In this document: one piece after another, positions 4,575 to 12,605 of the stretch
Numbering within the stretch: the stretch's first letter is position 1
Layout: each line of letters starts with the position of its first letter
Assembly: GCA_043812055.1 (NCBI GenBank)
Contig: JBDRMN010000047.1
Coordinates: 1-19,684 of the forward strand
Source of the DNA: JBDRMN01 sp043812055
GTDB taxonomy: Bacteria; Patescibacteriota; Gracilibacteria; JAHISY01
Reading direction: 5' to 3'
DNA: 19,684 bases
Position numbers and translations under genes: made by a program
The notes under the pieces: generated by a model
Told to the model about the DNA's origin: nothing
The model's database searches: none
The model's input: only the letters and a program-made list of their open reading frames with translations

Positions 4575-7199
4575 ATGTTCAATAATTTCGACAAATTCAC
4601 GAAAGAAGCCAAACGGGCCTTGATCGTGGCGCAAGACCAAGCGCGCGAAGCGGGGCTTTCGTATGTGGGCACCGAGCACATCTTGCTCGGAATTCTCACT
4701 CAGCCGGAATCCCTGGGGGCGAGCGTACTGCTTGGTTTCGGAGTAACGGCAGAAAATGTGAAACTGGTTCTGCAGACCGTCGGTCGAACGCGGAGTTCGA
4801 AGGGTGCTGATTCAGCCGAGTCGGGGAGTTTGTCTGGTTTTGCGAAGAAAGTAATCGAGGATTCAATCCGCACGGCTTACCGTTACAACCATTCGATGGT
4901 GGGTACGGAGCATCTACTTTACGCGCTGGTTTCCCAAGAAAACACGGCGGCGACGGTGATTCTCGAAAATATGAAAATCCGGCCGAATGATGTGAAAAAG
5001 CAAATCGAAGAAATTTTTCGCGATGCGCAAGATGCCCAAAGTGTTCCGCGAAACATCCATCCGCTGGAAGTTCTCTTCGGCAGCTTGCAGCAGGTGATTT
5101 CTCGTCAAAATCCCCAGCAGGATTACAGTGATGCCTTCGGGCACAAGGATCAGCCGGAAATGGTGGGTCAACAGGCGGGTAGCATTCCTCCACGCCAAAA
5201 ATCCAAAACTCCGGCACTGGATTATTTCACGACTGATCTGACGGCGGAAGCCCGGGCGGGAAAGCTGGATCCGGTAATTGGCCGGGAAACCGAGATCAGT
5301 CGCATGATCGCTATCCTCAACCGCAAGACCAAAAATAACCCCGTGCTCACGGGAGAGGCGGGGGTAGGTAAGACTGCTGTGGTCGAAGGCCTGGCCCAAG
5401 CGATTGTCGCGGAAAAAGTTCCCAGTCACATGCTCGACAAACGTGTCCTCATGCTTTCGATGACCTCGCTGGTAGCGGGTACGAAATACCGGGGTGAATT
5501 CGAAGAGCGTTTCAAGCGAGTGATTGATGAAGCGGCAAAATTTGGTAACGAAATCATTCTTTTCTTGGACGAACTGCATACCGTGATCGGGACCGGCGCA
5601 GCGGAAGGTTCACTCGATGCGGCGAATATCCTTAAACCGGCTCTGGCGCGGGGCAAAGTCCGCGTAATCGGGGCGACGACGCTTGATGAATTCCGCAAGC
5701 ATGTCGAAATCGACAAGGCGTTGGCTCGCCGGTTCCAGCCGGTCATGATTCCTGAACCCAGCGAAGAAGATTCGGTGAAGATTCTGCAGGGACTGCGGCC
5801 GAGTTTCGAGAAGCACCACGGTTTAGTGATCGAAGATGAGGCGCTGGTTGCGGCGGTAAAGATGAGTAAGCGCTATGTTCCGGATCGCTTCCTGCCGGAT
5901 AAGGCTATCGACCTGATTGATGAAGCAGCCTCGCTCAAGGGCGTGAAGAATAAAGTCGACACGAGTGAAATCAAAAAAACCAAGGCGGAACTGGCGAATA
6001 TAATTGCGGAGAAGGAAACGGCGGTGAGTAATCAGAATTACGAGCAAGCCGCCAATCTGCGAGCCCGGGAACTCCAACTCAAGAACGAAATCGAGCAGGG
6101 GCGGGCTGGGGCCACTCCTAACGGGAAAAAGAAACCTAAAGTAACGGCGGAGAATGTGGCGAAAGTTGTTTCGAGTGCGACGGGCGTGCCTGCGGGTGAT
6201 TTGCTAGCTGAGGACGTGGTGCGTCTGAAGGACCTCGAGAAGTTGCTGGGGACTCGCATCATCGGTCAGCAAACGGCGATTAAAGCGGTTTCCCAAGCGA
6301 TTCGGCGCAGCCGAGTAGGGCTCTCCGCGCCCAATCGGCCAATTGGCTCCTTCATCTTCCTCGGCCCGACTGGTGTGGGTAAGACCGAACTGGTAAAGAC
6401 TCTCGCGAGAGAAGTTTATGGCAGTGAAAGTGCGCTCGTGAAGATCGACATGAGTGAATTCATGGAACGACACAGTTCCTCGCGTCTAATCGGCACGAGT
6501 GCCGGTTACATAGGTTACGAAGAAGGCGGTCAGCTTACCGAAGCGGTGCGGCGTCGGCCGTACTCAGTCGTGCTTTTCGATGAGGTGGAGAAAGCTCATT
6601 CGGAATTTCAGAACTTGCTTCTGCAAATTCTTGAGGACGGTTACCTCACAGATGCCCGGGGTCGCCGGACGGATTTCCGCAATACGATTATCGTCATGAC
6701 CAGTAACATCGGGGCGGAACGCATGACGACTCAGGCCGGCAAGATTGGTTTTGCTGTTGGCAGTGAACTGAAGGACGCCAAGGCGGAATTCGATGAAGTC
6801 AAATCAGACGTGCTCAATAAACTGGAAGAAAGTTTCCGACCGGAATTCCTCAACCGGGTGGATAAAGTAATTGTTTTCGAACCACTGGCTCGCGAGGAGA
6901 TCAAAAGTATTGTCGAGCTACATATTGCTGATCTGCAGGAGCGCCTGAAGGACAAGAAAATCACGCTGGAACTCCAACCCGCGGCACTCGACTACCTGGC
7001 GGAAAAAAGTTACAACCCCAAGTATGGGGCGCGACCGGTGCGCCGGGCAATTACGGAAAAAGTTGAAGATGAACTTGCCGGCTTGATCCTCGATGATGCA
7101 TTCGGTAAAGGCGACACGGTTCAGATCGGTTTCTCGAAGAAAGAGAAAGGGCTGACGTTTAAGAAAAAGGCGTCTCGGAAGACTTCGGCAAAGAAGTGA
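4575..7199 (+). CDS. clpC: ClpC-type AAA+ unfoldase of the Clp protease
   Basis: ClpC unfolds substrates with ATP and passes them to ClpP in the cytoplasm. The 874 residues show two Clp N repeats (about 1-75 and 85-150), a first AAA+ module with Walker A GEAGVGKT (260-267) and Walker B ILFLDE, a UVR-like coiled middle segment (about 480-507, NYEQAANLRARE), and a second AAA+ module with Walker A GPTGVGKT (about 596-603) and VVLFDEVEKAH. A KIGF segment near 722-725 matches the ClpP-docking loop, so it is a ClpC and not a ClpB. The linker between the N domain and AAA1 (about 155-212) is longer than I expect and Gln-rich, and the C-terminal tail is Lys-rich. It is divergent from pyrD across 137 bp and ends at its own terminator. 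Confidence 0.97.
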   Translation: MFNNFDKFTKEAKRALIVAQDQAREAGLSYVGTEHILLGILTQPESLGASVLLGFGVTAENVKLVLQTVGRTRSSKGADSAESGSLSGFAKKVIEDSIRTAYRYNHSMVGTEHLLYALVSQENTAATVILENMKIRPNDVKKQIEEIFRDAQDAQSVPRNIHPLEVLFGSLQQVISRQNPQQDYSDAFGHKDQPEMVGQQAGSIPPRQKSKTPALDYFTTDLTAEARAGKLDPVIGRETEISRMIAILNRKTKNNPVLTGEAGVGKTAVVEGLAQAIVAEKVPSHMLDKRVLMLSMTSLVAGTKYRGEFEERFKRVIDEAAKFGNEIILFLDELHTVIGTGAAEGSLDAANILKPALARGKVRVIGATTLDEFRKHVEIDKALARRFQPVMIPEPSEEDSVKILQGLRPSFEKHHGLVIEDEALVAAVKMSKRYVPDRFLPDKAIDLIDEAASLKGVKNKVDTSEIKKTKAELANIIAEKETAVSNQNYEQAANLRARELQLKNEIEQGRAGATPNGKKKPKVTAENVAKVVSSATGVPAGDLLAEDVVRLKDLEKLLGTRIIGQQTAIKAVSQAIRRSRVGLSAPNRPIGSFIFLGPTGVGKTELVKTLAREVYGSESALVKIDMSEFMERHSSSRLIGTSAGYIGYEEGGQLTEAVRRRPYSVVLFDEVEKAHSEFQNLLLQILEDGYLTDARGRRTDFRNTIIVMTSNIGAERMTTQAGKIGFAVGSELKDAKAEFDEVKSDVLNKLEESFRPEFLNRVDKVIVFEPLAREEIKSIVELHIADLQERLKDKKITLELQPAALDYLAEKSYNPKYGARPVRRAITEKVEDELAGLILDDAFGKGDTVQIGFSKKEKGLTFKKKASRKTSAKK

Positions 7200-7204
7200 G
7201 TGAG

Positions 7205-7240
7205 GGAATGTTAGGAATGTTAGGAATATTGGGAGTGTTT
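7205..7240. repeat. Nonamer array (four GGAATGTTA-like units)
   Basis: Units are GGAATGTTA, GGAATGTTA, GGAATATTG and GGAGTGTTT. The array starts 5 bp after the clpC stop and precedes its terminator. Confidence 0.8.
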
Positions 7241-7260
7241 TTTACAGAATCTTCCCCCAA

Positions 7261-7289
7261 CCCCCTCTTTATAAAAGAGGGGGCTTTTT
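7261..7289 (+). terminator. Rho-independent terminator of clpC
   Basis: CCCCCTCTTT at 7261-7270 pairs with AAAGAGGGGG at 7274-7283 over a 3-nt loop, followed by C and five T residues. No T-run follows on the minus strand, so it should not stop transcription from the DUF4012 gene. Confidence 0.85.
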
Positions 7290-7292
7290 ATC

Positions 7293-9359
7293 CTATGGAT
7301 CTATATTCCAATCGTGCTCCTTACCAAGACTGATTTCTCCGGAAAATATTTCGGAACCTTCACGTTGAATGCTTTTCTGAATAGCCGTGACCCGGTCGCC
7401 GGCCTGAAATTCCCCCAAGAAGGAATAACTTTCAGTAAATTTTTGCGGCAACTTATAGCGCAGGATTACTTCTCGTGAAAATTTCGGCTGAGTGGTGATG
7501 GAAAACAGGAAATAAGTTTTACCGACGGACTCGTGTGTTTCCACCCGGTTTCTCGGAATGCCTTCTACCTCAAGTAACTCACTACCGAGCGGTACAAAAA
7601 CTTTGATGAGATCGACATTCCGCCCGCGGCCGAGAATCTCCTTCATGTCTTCGGGCACTGAGATCCCAAACGCTTGGGCGAGATCTTCAATCCGTTTTTC
7701 CGCGGCCGCGCTCCAGCCGTGAGTACGGAGGATGGCGAGTTCGTCAGTTGCCGTGCCGGCAAGGTCGATTGCAGTCGTGTGCGAAATTTTATTTTCACAG
7801 TAACGATCGGATTTATTGCCTGACAGCGAAGTATTCACGACGAAGAGGTAGTCAGCGTCGGTTTGCCTGAGTGAATTTTCCAGACCGAAGCTTTGACTAA
7901 ACTGGTTGAGCTCGGGGTTCTCGGAATAAAACTGAAGATCTTTGGTGCTGATCGCCGCCAGAACGACACCGATCAGCTCAGCTCGTGGAATTTTCGTTAG
8001 CTCGTCCTTCAGAGTGTTCCAAACCTCGTCCAAAATCTGTTTGGGTGCGACTGCTCCGTCTGCCTTCGTTTCGATCACGAGCGAGAGCAGGAGCGTGAGA
8101 TCCGCAGCTGGGATGCCTTTGGAGAAACGTTCAAGCTTAATTCCATCGCTTAGGGCAGCCAACTTGGTTAGTACGTCACTCGTGACGGCCACCACACCAT
8201 CCACAGTACCTTCACCCGCCTGCTCAAAGAGCCAAGCCGCGGCTTCGGCCGAGGTGGGGAAGTCGGGATGATAGTTGGCATCGCGCAGACCCCAGTTGCC
8301 GGTGATGAAGCCGAAACCTTCCGGTGGGTCGAAGTGACGAGAGAGCTGCCCGTCGATTTCGTAGACGTTCCGAATCTTGAAACCGGTAACGAAACCATCG
8401 TTTACGGTCACGACGCCGACCGAACCGATGAAACCGCCGGTGGGGCGGATTTCATCCGGGTTTTGGAAGAGCAGGAGATAACGGCGGGGGACTTTGTCAC
8501 CGAGGAGCTTGGGCAGCGTGGGGAGGGCCGATTCGGCTGCACGCAAATCCTCGAGGAATAAACTCAGTTGGTCGCGGGTGAGACGAACTTTGTCGGCTAA
8601 TTCCGCAGGCAGGGCCGCGACTTCGACCAAAGCCAGGATCGCTGCGGCATTTTCCAGCTCAACGATACCTAGTTGAATTTTGTTGATTGGTTCGACCAAT
8701 TGAGCAGAAAAGGATTCCACCTCTTCACCGTTAGCATCGGCGTCCTGCCGGGCCTGCCAATTGGCTAAAGCTGCATTGATCATACTGGCCGCCTCCGCGA
8801 ATTTTTCTCCGCCAGTAGCCAGCAATTTACCCGCACTTACCAGGCGACTACCGGCCTGGACGGAGTCTGTTTGCGTACGCAGGACCACCCCCGCTCCACT
8901 CAGGGTGAGTAAGTCCTTCTCGACCTCGTGGAGTACCTGGACTGCCTCGGCGAAACGGTTTTGTGAAGCCGCAAAATTTCCAGCAGCGAAACTTTCCGCA
9001 GCAGCAGCTAATTCCGCAATTCCGGAAAAAGCGGTCGAGATTGTCTGCTCGATAGTCTGCTTCCCGTGGCCAAAGACGCCGATCAGGTTGAGCAGAAAGA
9101 CAAACGCCACTGCTCCGGCGACGACCTTGAAGCGACTAATCTTTTGCGGGCTGCGCTTTTCCTCCGGTAAATAAATCCGTTTTTCTGGTCCGTAACGCCT
9201 TTTGCGCGGCAGGTCGAAGCTTCTGACACCTTCCCGGGCGCTGGATTTTTTTAGCTGTAAAGCGCCGCACCGCAGTCTTTCCGCGCGCTGAACAACCAAC
9301 GGTTGGTTGCGCCGCTTATATTTCTGGAGATCGATGACTCGTCGGCGGGGGTGTTTCAT
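7293..9359 (-). CDS. DUF4012 membrane-anchored protein
   Basis: The 688-residue protein has a strongly basic cytoplasmic N-terminus (1-75), one membrane segment (about 77-97) and a large outer part. That part includes an Ala/Glu-rich helical stretch (about 105-285) and then the DUF4012 signature around 293-335, with LLLFQNPDEIRPTGGFIGSVG. DUF4012 proteins are common in Patescibacteria, Actinobacteria and Chloroflexi; their function is not established, but the topology places this one at the cell envelope. Its ATG overlaps the stop of the DUF3352-like gene (ATGA, 9356-9359), which points to translational coupling. No terminator is seen after its stop on this strand. Confidence 0.88.
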   Translation of the reverse strand: MKHPRRRVIDLQKYKRRNQPLVVQRAERLRCGALQLKKSSAREGVRSFDLPRKRRYGPEKRIYLPEEKRSPQKISRFKVVAGAVAFVFLLNLIGVFGHGKQTIEQTISTAFSGIAELAAAAESFAAGNFAASQNRFAEAVQVLHEVEKDLLTLSGAGVVLRTQTDSVQAGSRLVSAGKLLATGGEKFAEAASMINAALANWQARQDADANGEEVESFSAQLVEPINKIQLGIVELENAAAILALVEVAALPAELADKVRLTRDQLSLFLEDLRAAESALPTLPKLLGDKVPRRYLLLFQNPDEIRPTGGFIGSVGVVTVNDGFVTGFKIRNVYEIDGQLSRHFDPPEGFGFITGNWGLRDANYHPDFPTSAEAAAWLFEQAGEGTVDGVVAVTSDVLTKLAALSDGIKLERFSKGIPAADLTLLLSLVIETKADGAVAPKQILDEVWNTLKDELTKIPRAELIGVVLAAISTKDLQFYSENPELNQFSQSFGLENSLRQTDADYLFVVNTSLSGNKSDRYCENKISHTTAIDLAGTATDELAILRTHGWSAAAEKRIEDLAQAFGISVPEDMKEILGRGRNVDLIKVFVPLGSELLEVEGIPRNRVETHESVGKTYFLFSITTQPKFSREVILRYKLPQKFTESYSFLGEFQAGDRVTAIQKSIQREGSEIFSGEISLGKEHDWNIDP

Positions 9360-10924
9360 TTCCCGAGGAAAAGATTCAGCGCAGCACCATCGGCTGTGAA
9401 GTTCAGATTAGTCAATGCGTAGCGGAAGGGCTGGAGGAGAAGGGTTTCCGGACTTTCAATCCGGGTGTAAAAAACATTGCCAGAATCAATTGACTGCCTG
9501 GCCACGAGACTCGCGAAGCCTTTTTCTTCCGCCACGTAGTGATTGATGATGGCTTCAAGCGTTTCCTGTTCAGTGGAGAAAACGAGTTGATTGTCGAGAT
9601 CGACAAGATAGAGTGGGAACCGTGGAAATTCCAATTGCGTGATGGTGTAGCCGGCGTAGAGATCGGTGTCAATCTTCGCACTTTCCGATTCGACTACCAG
9701 CTCACGCGTGAGGCTGCCGTCAGGGAGTACTGATGCATGAGGGTTGGCGGCGAGTAAACCGGTGCTACTCACGAGCCTGGTCTGCCAGTCGGCAAGTTCG
9801 TTGCCATGCTCGAGGAAGATTCCAAAGATTGCTCCCGAACGGCTCCGGCCCAGAGCGCTAGCCCCCGTGAAAAGCGGAGCGATGTCATTCTCGAAGTCAA
9901 AAGCTGTTCCCAACCAATCACGGGTGAATTTAGCAGCGGATCCTTCGAGGAGGAGACGAAAAGCCGGATTGATTTTTTCCGTACTACCGAGGAAATACGC
10001 CAGCTGCCCCGCGGCCTCCGTGGTCGCCCAAAAAGTCTCAGCCTCCTCACCAAGGAAACGAAGGACTTCGGGAGCGAACGGAATGGGTTCCGGAAAGAGA
10101 GGTGTTCGCGCGAATTTGTTTTTCAAAGTCAGATAGATGTCACACTCGATTCCGCCGGGCCGAGCCGTGATTGTCGCGGCACCACCAGAGAAGAGCTCAA
10201 TCAGCGGAGTAGCCAGGGCGTAGCGCAGGCCACCGAGCGCAGCGGTGAGTACCTGTTGAATGAATTTTTCCGACAAATAAACGAAACCGGTTTCCCGGGG
10301 ATTGAGTTTGGCGATTCCTGCTCGGTAGCTTGCGGATTTGCTAACCCTTCGTTCCGGAATATGGATGGCTTCGGCAATTGCACGCAGATCTTGGGTTTGT
10401 GAGGCTAGGAGGAGATCGTTTTTCCAAAAAATGAACGACAACGCGCGGCTGCGAGGATAGCTGTAAATTTTCTGGTGCAGGTAATTTTCTTCGATGAGAT
10501 TTTCGCCCTCCAGGGTTTGAGCCTTCAGGAAATCGAGGGCAGCAACTTTATCCGCGGTGTTTAGTACGAGCAAGAAACGTTCATGGTCGAGCTGTTCTCC
10601 AAAGAAGGCGACTCCGATGCGTTGGTCACTCAGGGCTAGCAATTCGCTTGGATCGGCAAAGCCGAGTGAGTCAAGCTCGAGCAAGGTCGCTCCATCGGTA
10701 TTTGCGAAGGTCTGAGCGAGCCGCTGCGATTCTAAATTTTTATCATCTAGCTGCAGCTCGGCAAAGAGAAGTGTGGAGTCAGCCGGGAGGAATTTGGCGA
10801 GTTGCTGCGGAGCAGAGTACTTCTGCCAAAAAACCCAACTCAACAGAGTCAGAATTGCAGCCGAGAGAATCGCGATGGCGATGCCGGGGAAGAAACGAAT
10901 ACGGCGGGAAACTTTGCGTTCCAT
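9356..10924 (-). CDS. DUF3352-like membrane-anchored protein
   Basis: This 522-residue protein has a basic N-terminus and one membrane segment (about 11-33), then an extracellular part opening with FLPADSTLLFAEL (45-57). That motif, along with the repeated beta-rich pattern that follows (for example DLLLASQTQDLRAIAEAI), is typical of DUF3352 proteins of unknown function. It overlaps the downstream DUF4012 gene by 4 bp and is likely its partner in the envelope. The gap to pgi upstream is 99 bp and filled by an octamer array, so co-transcription with pgi is possible. No Shine-Dalgarno precedes its ATG. The family assignment is from pattern memory and less certain than the topology. Confidence 0.72.
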   Translation of the reverse strand: MERKVSRRIRFFPGIAIAILSAAILTLLSWVFWQKYSAPQQLAKFLPADSTLLFAELQLDDKNLESQRLAQTFANTDGATLLELDSLGFADPSELLALSDQRIGVAFFGEQLDHERFLLVLNTADKVAALDFLKAQTLEGENLIEENYLHQKIYSYPRSRALSFIFWKNDLLLASQTQDLRAIAEAIHIPERRVSKSASYRAGIAKLNPRETGFVYLSEKFIQQVLTAALGGLRYALATPLIELFSGGAATITARPGGIECDIYLTLKNKFARTPLFPEPIPFAPEVLRFLGEEAETFWATTEAAGQLAYFLGSTEKINPAFRLLLEGSAAKFTRDWLGTAFDFENDIAPLFTGASALGRSRSGAIFGIFLEHGNELADWQTRLVSSTGLLAANPHASVLPDGSLTRELVVESESAKIDTDLYAGYTITQLEFPRFPLYLVDLDNQLVFSTEQETLEAIINHYVAEEKGFASLVARQSIDSGNVFYTRIESPETLLLQPFRYALTNLNFTADGAALNLFLGK

Positions 10925-10994
10925 AGATGATTAAGGTTTTGTGCTTTGGAGGGGATCTTCCCTTTTTTGGCGGTTTTTTTCAATTGTTGGGTTA

Positions 10995-11034
10995 GGTCTT
11001 TGGGTTGTTGGGTCTTTAGGTCTTTAGGTATCCA
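10995..11034. repeat. Octamer array overlapping the end of pgi
   Basis: Units are GGTCTTTG, GGTTGTTG, GGTCTTTA, GGTCTTTA and GGTATCCA. The TTA at 11024-11026, inside the fourth unit, is the pgi stop codon (TAA on the minus strand), so the last residues of Pgi come from the array. Confidence 0.85.
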
Positions 11035-12175
11035 GATTTTTCTTAGCTAGGAGTTTACCTCTCTCGACTCCCGGCTGGTTTAAGGGATTGACTCCCAGGA
11101 GCTTTCCGAGGAAATAAACCTCGCACATCCAGAATTGCAACAACTGGCCGATTGATTCGGCGTCAATCCGGGGAAGTTCGAGAATTGCCAGGGCACGCTT
11201 CTTTTCCGCAAGCGCCTTCGTAGCGGCGGTGAATTCAGCGTTGAGGATGTCTTGAATAGACTTATTTTTGAGGGAAGCAAATTCTTTTGGAGGATTGCTA
11301 ACTTTCAGATTCGTTCCAAAGTCATGCACCTTCAGGAAAGTGAAGAACTTATCATTCGGTCCGGCAGCCCAGAGCTGGAGTAGAGAGTGTTGGGCGGCTG
11401 GTCCAATTGCGGCCTCGGGAGTGATGCCGACTTTTGAAGATTTTCCGATTGACTCGGCGAGGAGCTGTTCCCACCACTTCGTGAGGGCTTCGAGTGAGCT
11501 CGCGTAGGGGCAGAAGACGGCAATGTTTTTCCCACGTTTGTATTCAGCTGCCTGGATTTTGGCAAACTCAAAAGCTTTCCTGGGATCTGCACTCTGCACT
11601 CCTTTCAAAAGTTTCGGCAAATCTATTCCAGCGAGCTGAGCAGGGAGGAGGCCGACGGGGGTGAAAACAGAGTAGCGACCACCGATTTCACTGGGAATAT
11701 CGAAAGAGGCCAGCTTTTCTTTTTCGGCCAGTTCGCGCAGGAAGCCTTTCTTTGGATCGGTGATGATGACGATCTGTTCGCGTTTCAGCTTTTTTCGAAT
11801 TACCAGGAACTGGCTGATGGTTTCGAGAGTACTGCCGCTCTTGGAAATTACGATGACAAGGGTTTGGCTGAGCTTTAGTTTCTGCAGAGTGCTATTGATT
11901 TCTGTCGGATCGAGATTGTCGAGGAAGAAAAACTCAGGACTATTTTTTTTCTGCAGTGCGTTCACCAAAGCCTGGGCGGGGAGTGAGCTGCCGCCGATGC
12001 CGAGGACTAGGATTTGTTTCCAGTTACCCTTAGCCAAATTAACCCCCAAGATATCTTGGGGGTTAAGAGGTAGGGCGAAAAAAGCTGGCGGACACTTCTC
12101 AAACTCTCGCCAAACTTTCTCCTGTTGCGGAAGTTTTTTTGCGGTGTTTACTAATTGAATTTTCACGAAACCCAT
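11024..12175 (-). CDS. pgi: Glucose-6-phosphate isomerase
   Basis: Pgi interconverts glucose 6-phosphate and fructose 6-phosphate in glycolysis. The family motifs are all present in 383 residues: GIGGS (59-63), the phosphate loop SKSGSTLET (111-119), GGRYSVFTPVG (165-175), E241 in WEQLLAESIGK, AQHSLLQLW (261-269), and NQPGVERGK (366-374), whose lysine is the expected catalytic K374. It is shorter than the 450-550 residues of classical enzymes. Residues 37-47 (LNPQDILGVNL) are translated from a perfect 28-bp palindrome. The start is uncertain: ATG 12175 is used here, but a TAAAAT box overlaps it and lies 7 nt before an in-frame GTG at 12166, which would give a leaderless start. The stop codon lies in an octamer array. 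Confidence 0.95.
   Translation of the reverse strand: MGFVKIQLVNTAKKLPQQEKVWREFEKCPPAFFALPLNPQDILGVNLAKGNWKQILVLGIGGSSLPAQALVNALQKKNSPEFFFLDNLDPTEINSTLQKLKLSQTLVIVISKSGSTLETISQFLVIRKKLKREQIVIITDPKKGFLRELAEKEKLASFDIPSEIGGRYSVFTPVGLLPAQLAGIDLPKLLKGVQSADPRKAFEFAKIQAAEYKRGKNIAVFCPYASSLEALTKWWEQLLAESIGKSSKVGITPEAAIGPAAQHSLLQLWAAGPNDKFFTFLKVHDFGTNLKVSNPPKEFASLKNKSIQDILNAEFTAATKALAEKKRALAILELPRIDAESIGQLLQFWMCEVYFLGKLLGVNPLNQPGVERGKLLAKKNLDT
12039..12066. repeat. 28-bp perfect palindrome inside pgi
   Basis: The half-site TTAACCCCCAAGAT (12039-12052) is followed directly by its exact reverse complement (12053-12066), with no loop. It is translated as part of pgi residues 37-47, before the GIGGS motif. 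Confidence 0.9.
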
Positions 12176-12274
12176 TTTACGTGAAAAAAGTGAATAAATT
12201 TTTAATGCAGAGTAATTTGCAAAAAAGCTTTCTTGCTTAGAAAATCACTTCTTATCTTTCTAATCCCCAAAATT

Positions 12275-12604
12275 ATGACTACTTGCGATGCTGACACCGG
12301 AAAAACAGAAGTGACACTTCCGGATGGTGTCACAAGCGTGAGAGATGCGATTGAAAAAGCAATTGATCGAGAAAATGTAGTTGGCGCGATTGTCTGTAAA
12401 TTATATTCGATTAATAATACATGTGACATATTCGCAGAAGGACCAGAAGACTTCCATGAAGAATTTGAAAGATCGGTTCAACAAGAATTTGGCATTCAAA
12501 TAGGCGCGCAAGCATTTTTAGGCCAAGAGAAATCGGTCCTCGCTAATTTCATTTACGACGAAACTTCGAAACAAGTCGGAGCTGCTGCGAAGCAGAGTGA
12601 ATAA
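12275..12604 (+). CDS. Small acidic hypothetical protein
   Basis: I do not recognise this 109-residue protein. It begins MTTCDADTGKTEVTLPDG and ends QVGAAAKQSE, is acidic and soluble, and has no signal peptide or membrane segment. It has two cysteines (C4, and one in NNTCDIF) and alternating strand/helix-like stretches (for example VVGAIVCKLY, FHEEFERSVQQEF). I chose ATG 12275; an in-frame TTG at 12233 would add 14 hydrophobic residues with no supporting signal. A weak TCTAAT (12259-12264) could serve as a -10. Base and codon use (ATA, TTA, AGA, many A-ending codons) is clearly more A/T-rich than in neighbouring genes, which may mean later acquisition. Its stop is separated from the lepA stop by 1 bp. 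Confidence 0.65.
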   Translation: MTTCDADTGKTEVTLPDGVTSVRDAIEKAIDRENVVGAIVCKLYSINNTCDIFAEGPEDFHEEFERSVQQEFGIQIGAQAFLGQEKSVLANFIYDETSKQVGAAAKQSE

Positions 12605-12605
12605 T

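Noticed and set aside
4533..7199. clpC as a longer ORF read through an in-frame UAG
   Set aside because: UAG is a normal stop for the PBP and gap genes here, and the family N-terminus begins at ATG 4575.
7293..10924. Plus-strand ORFs of 60-198 codons opposite the DUF4012 and DUF3352-like genes
   Set aside because: They are antisense shadows without motifs or start signals.
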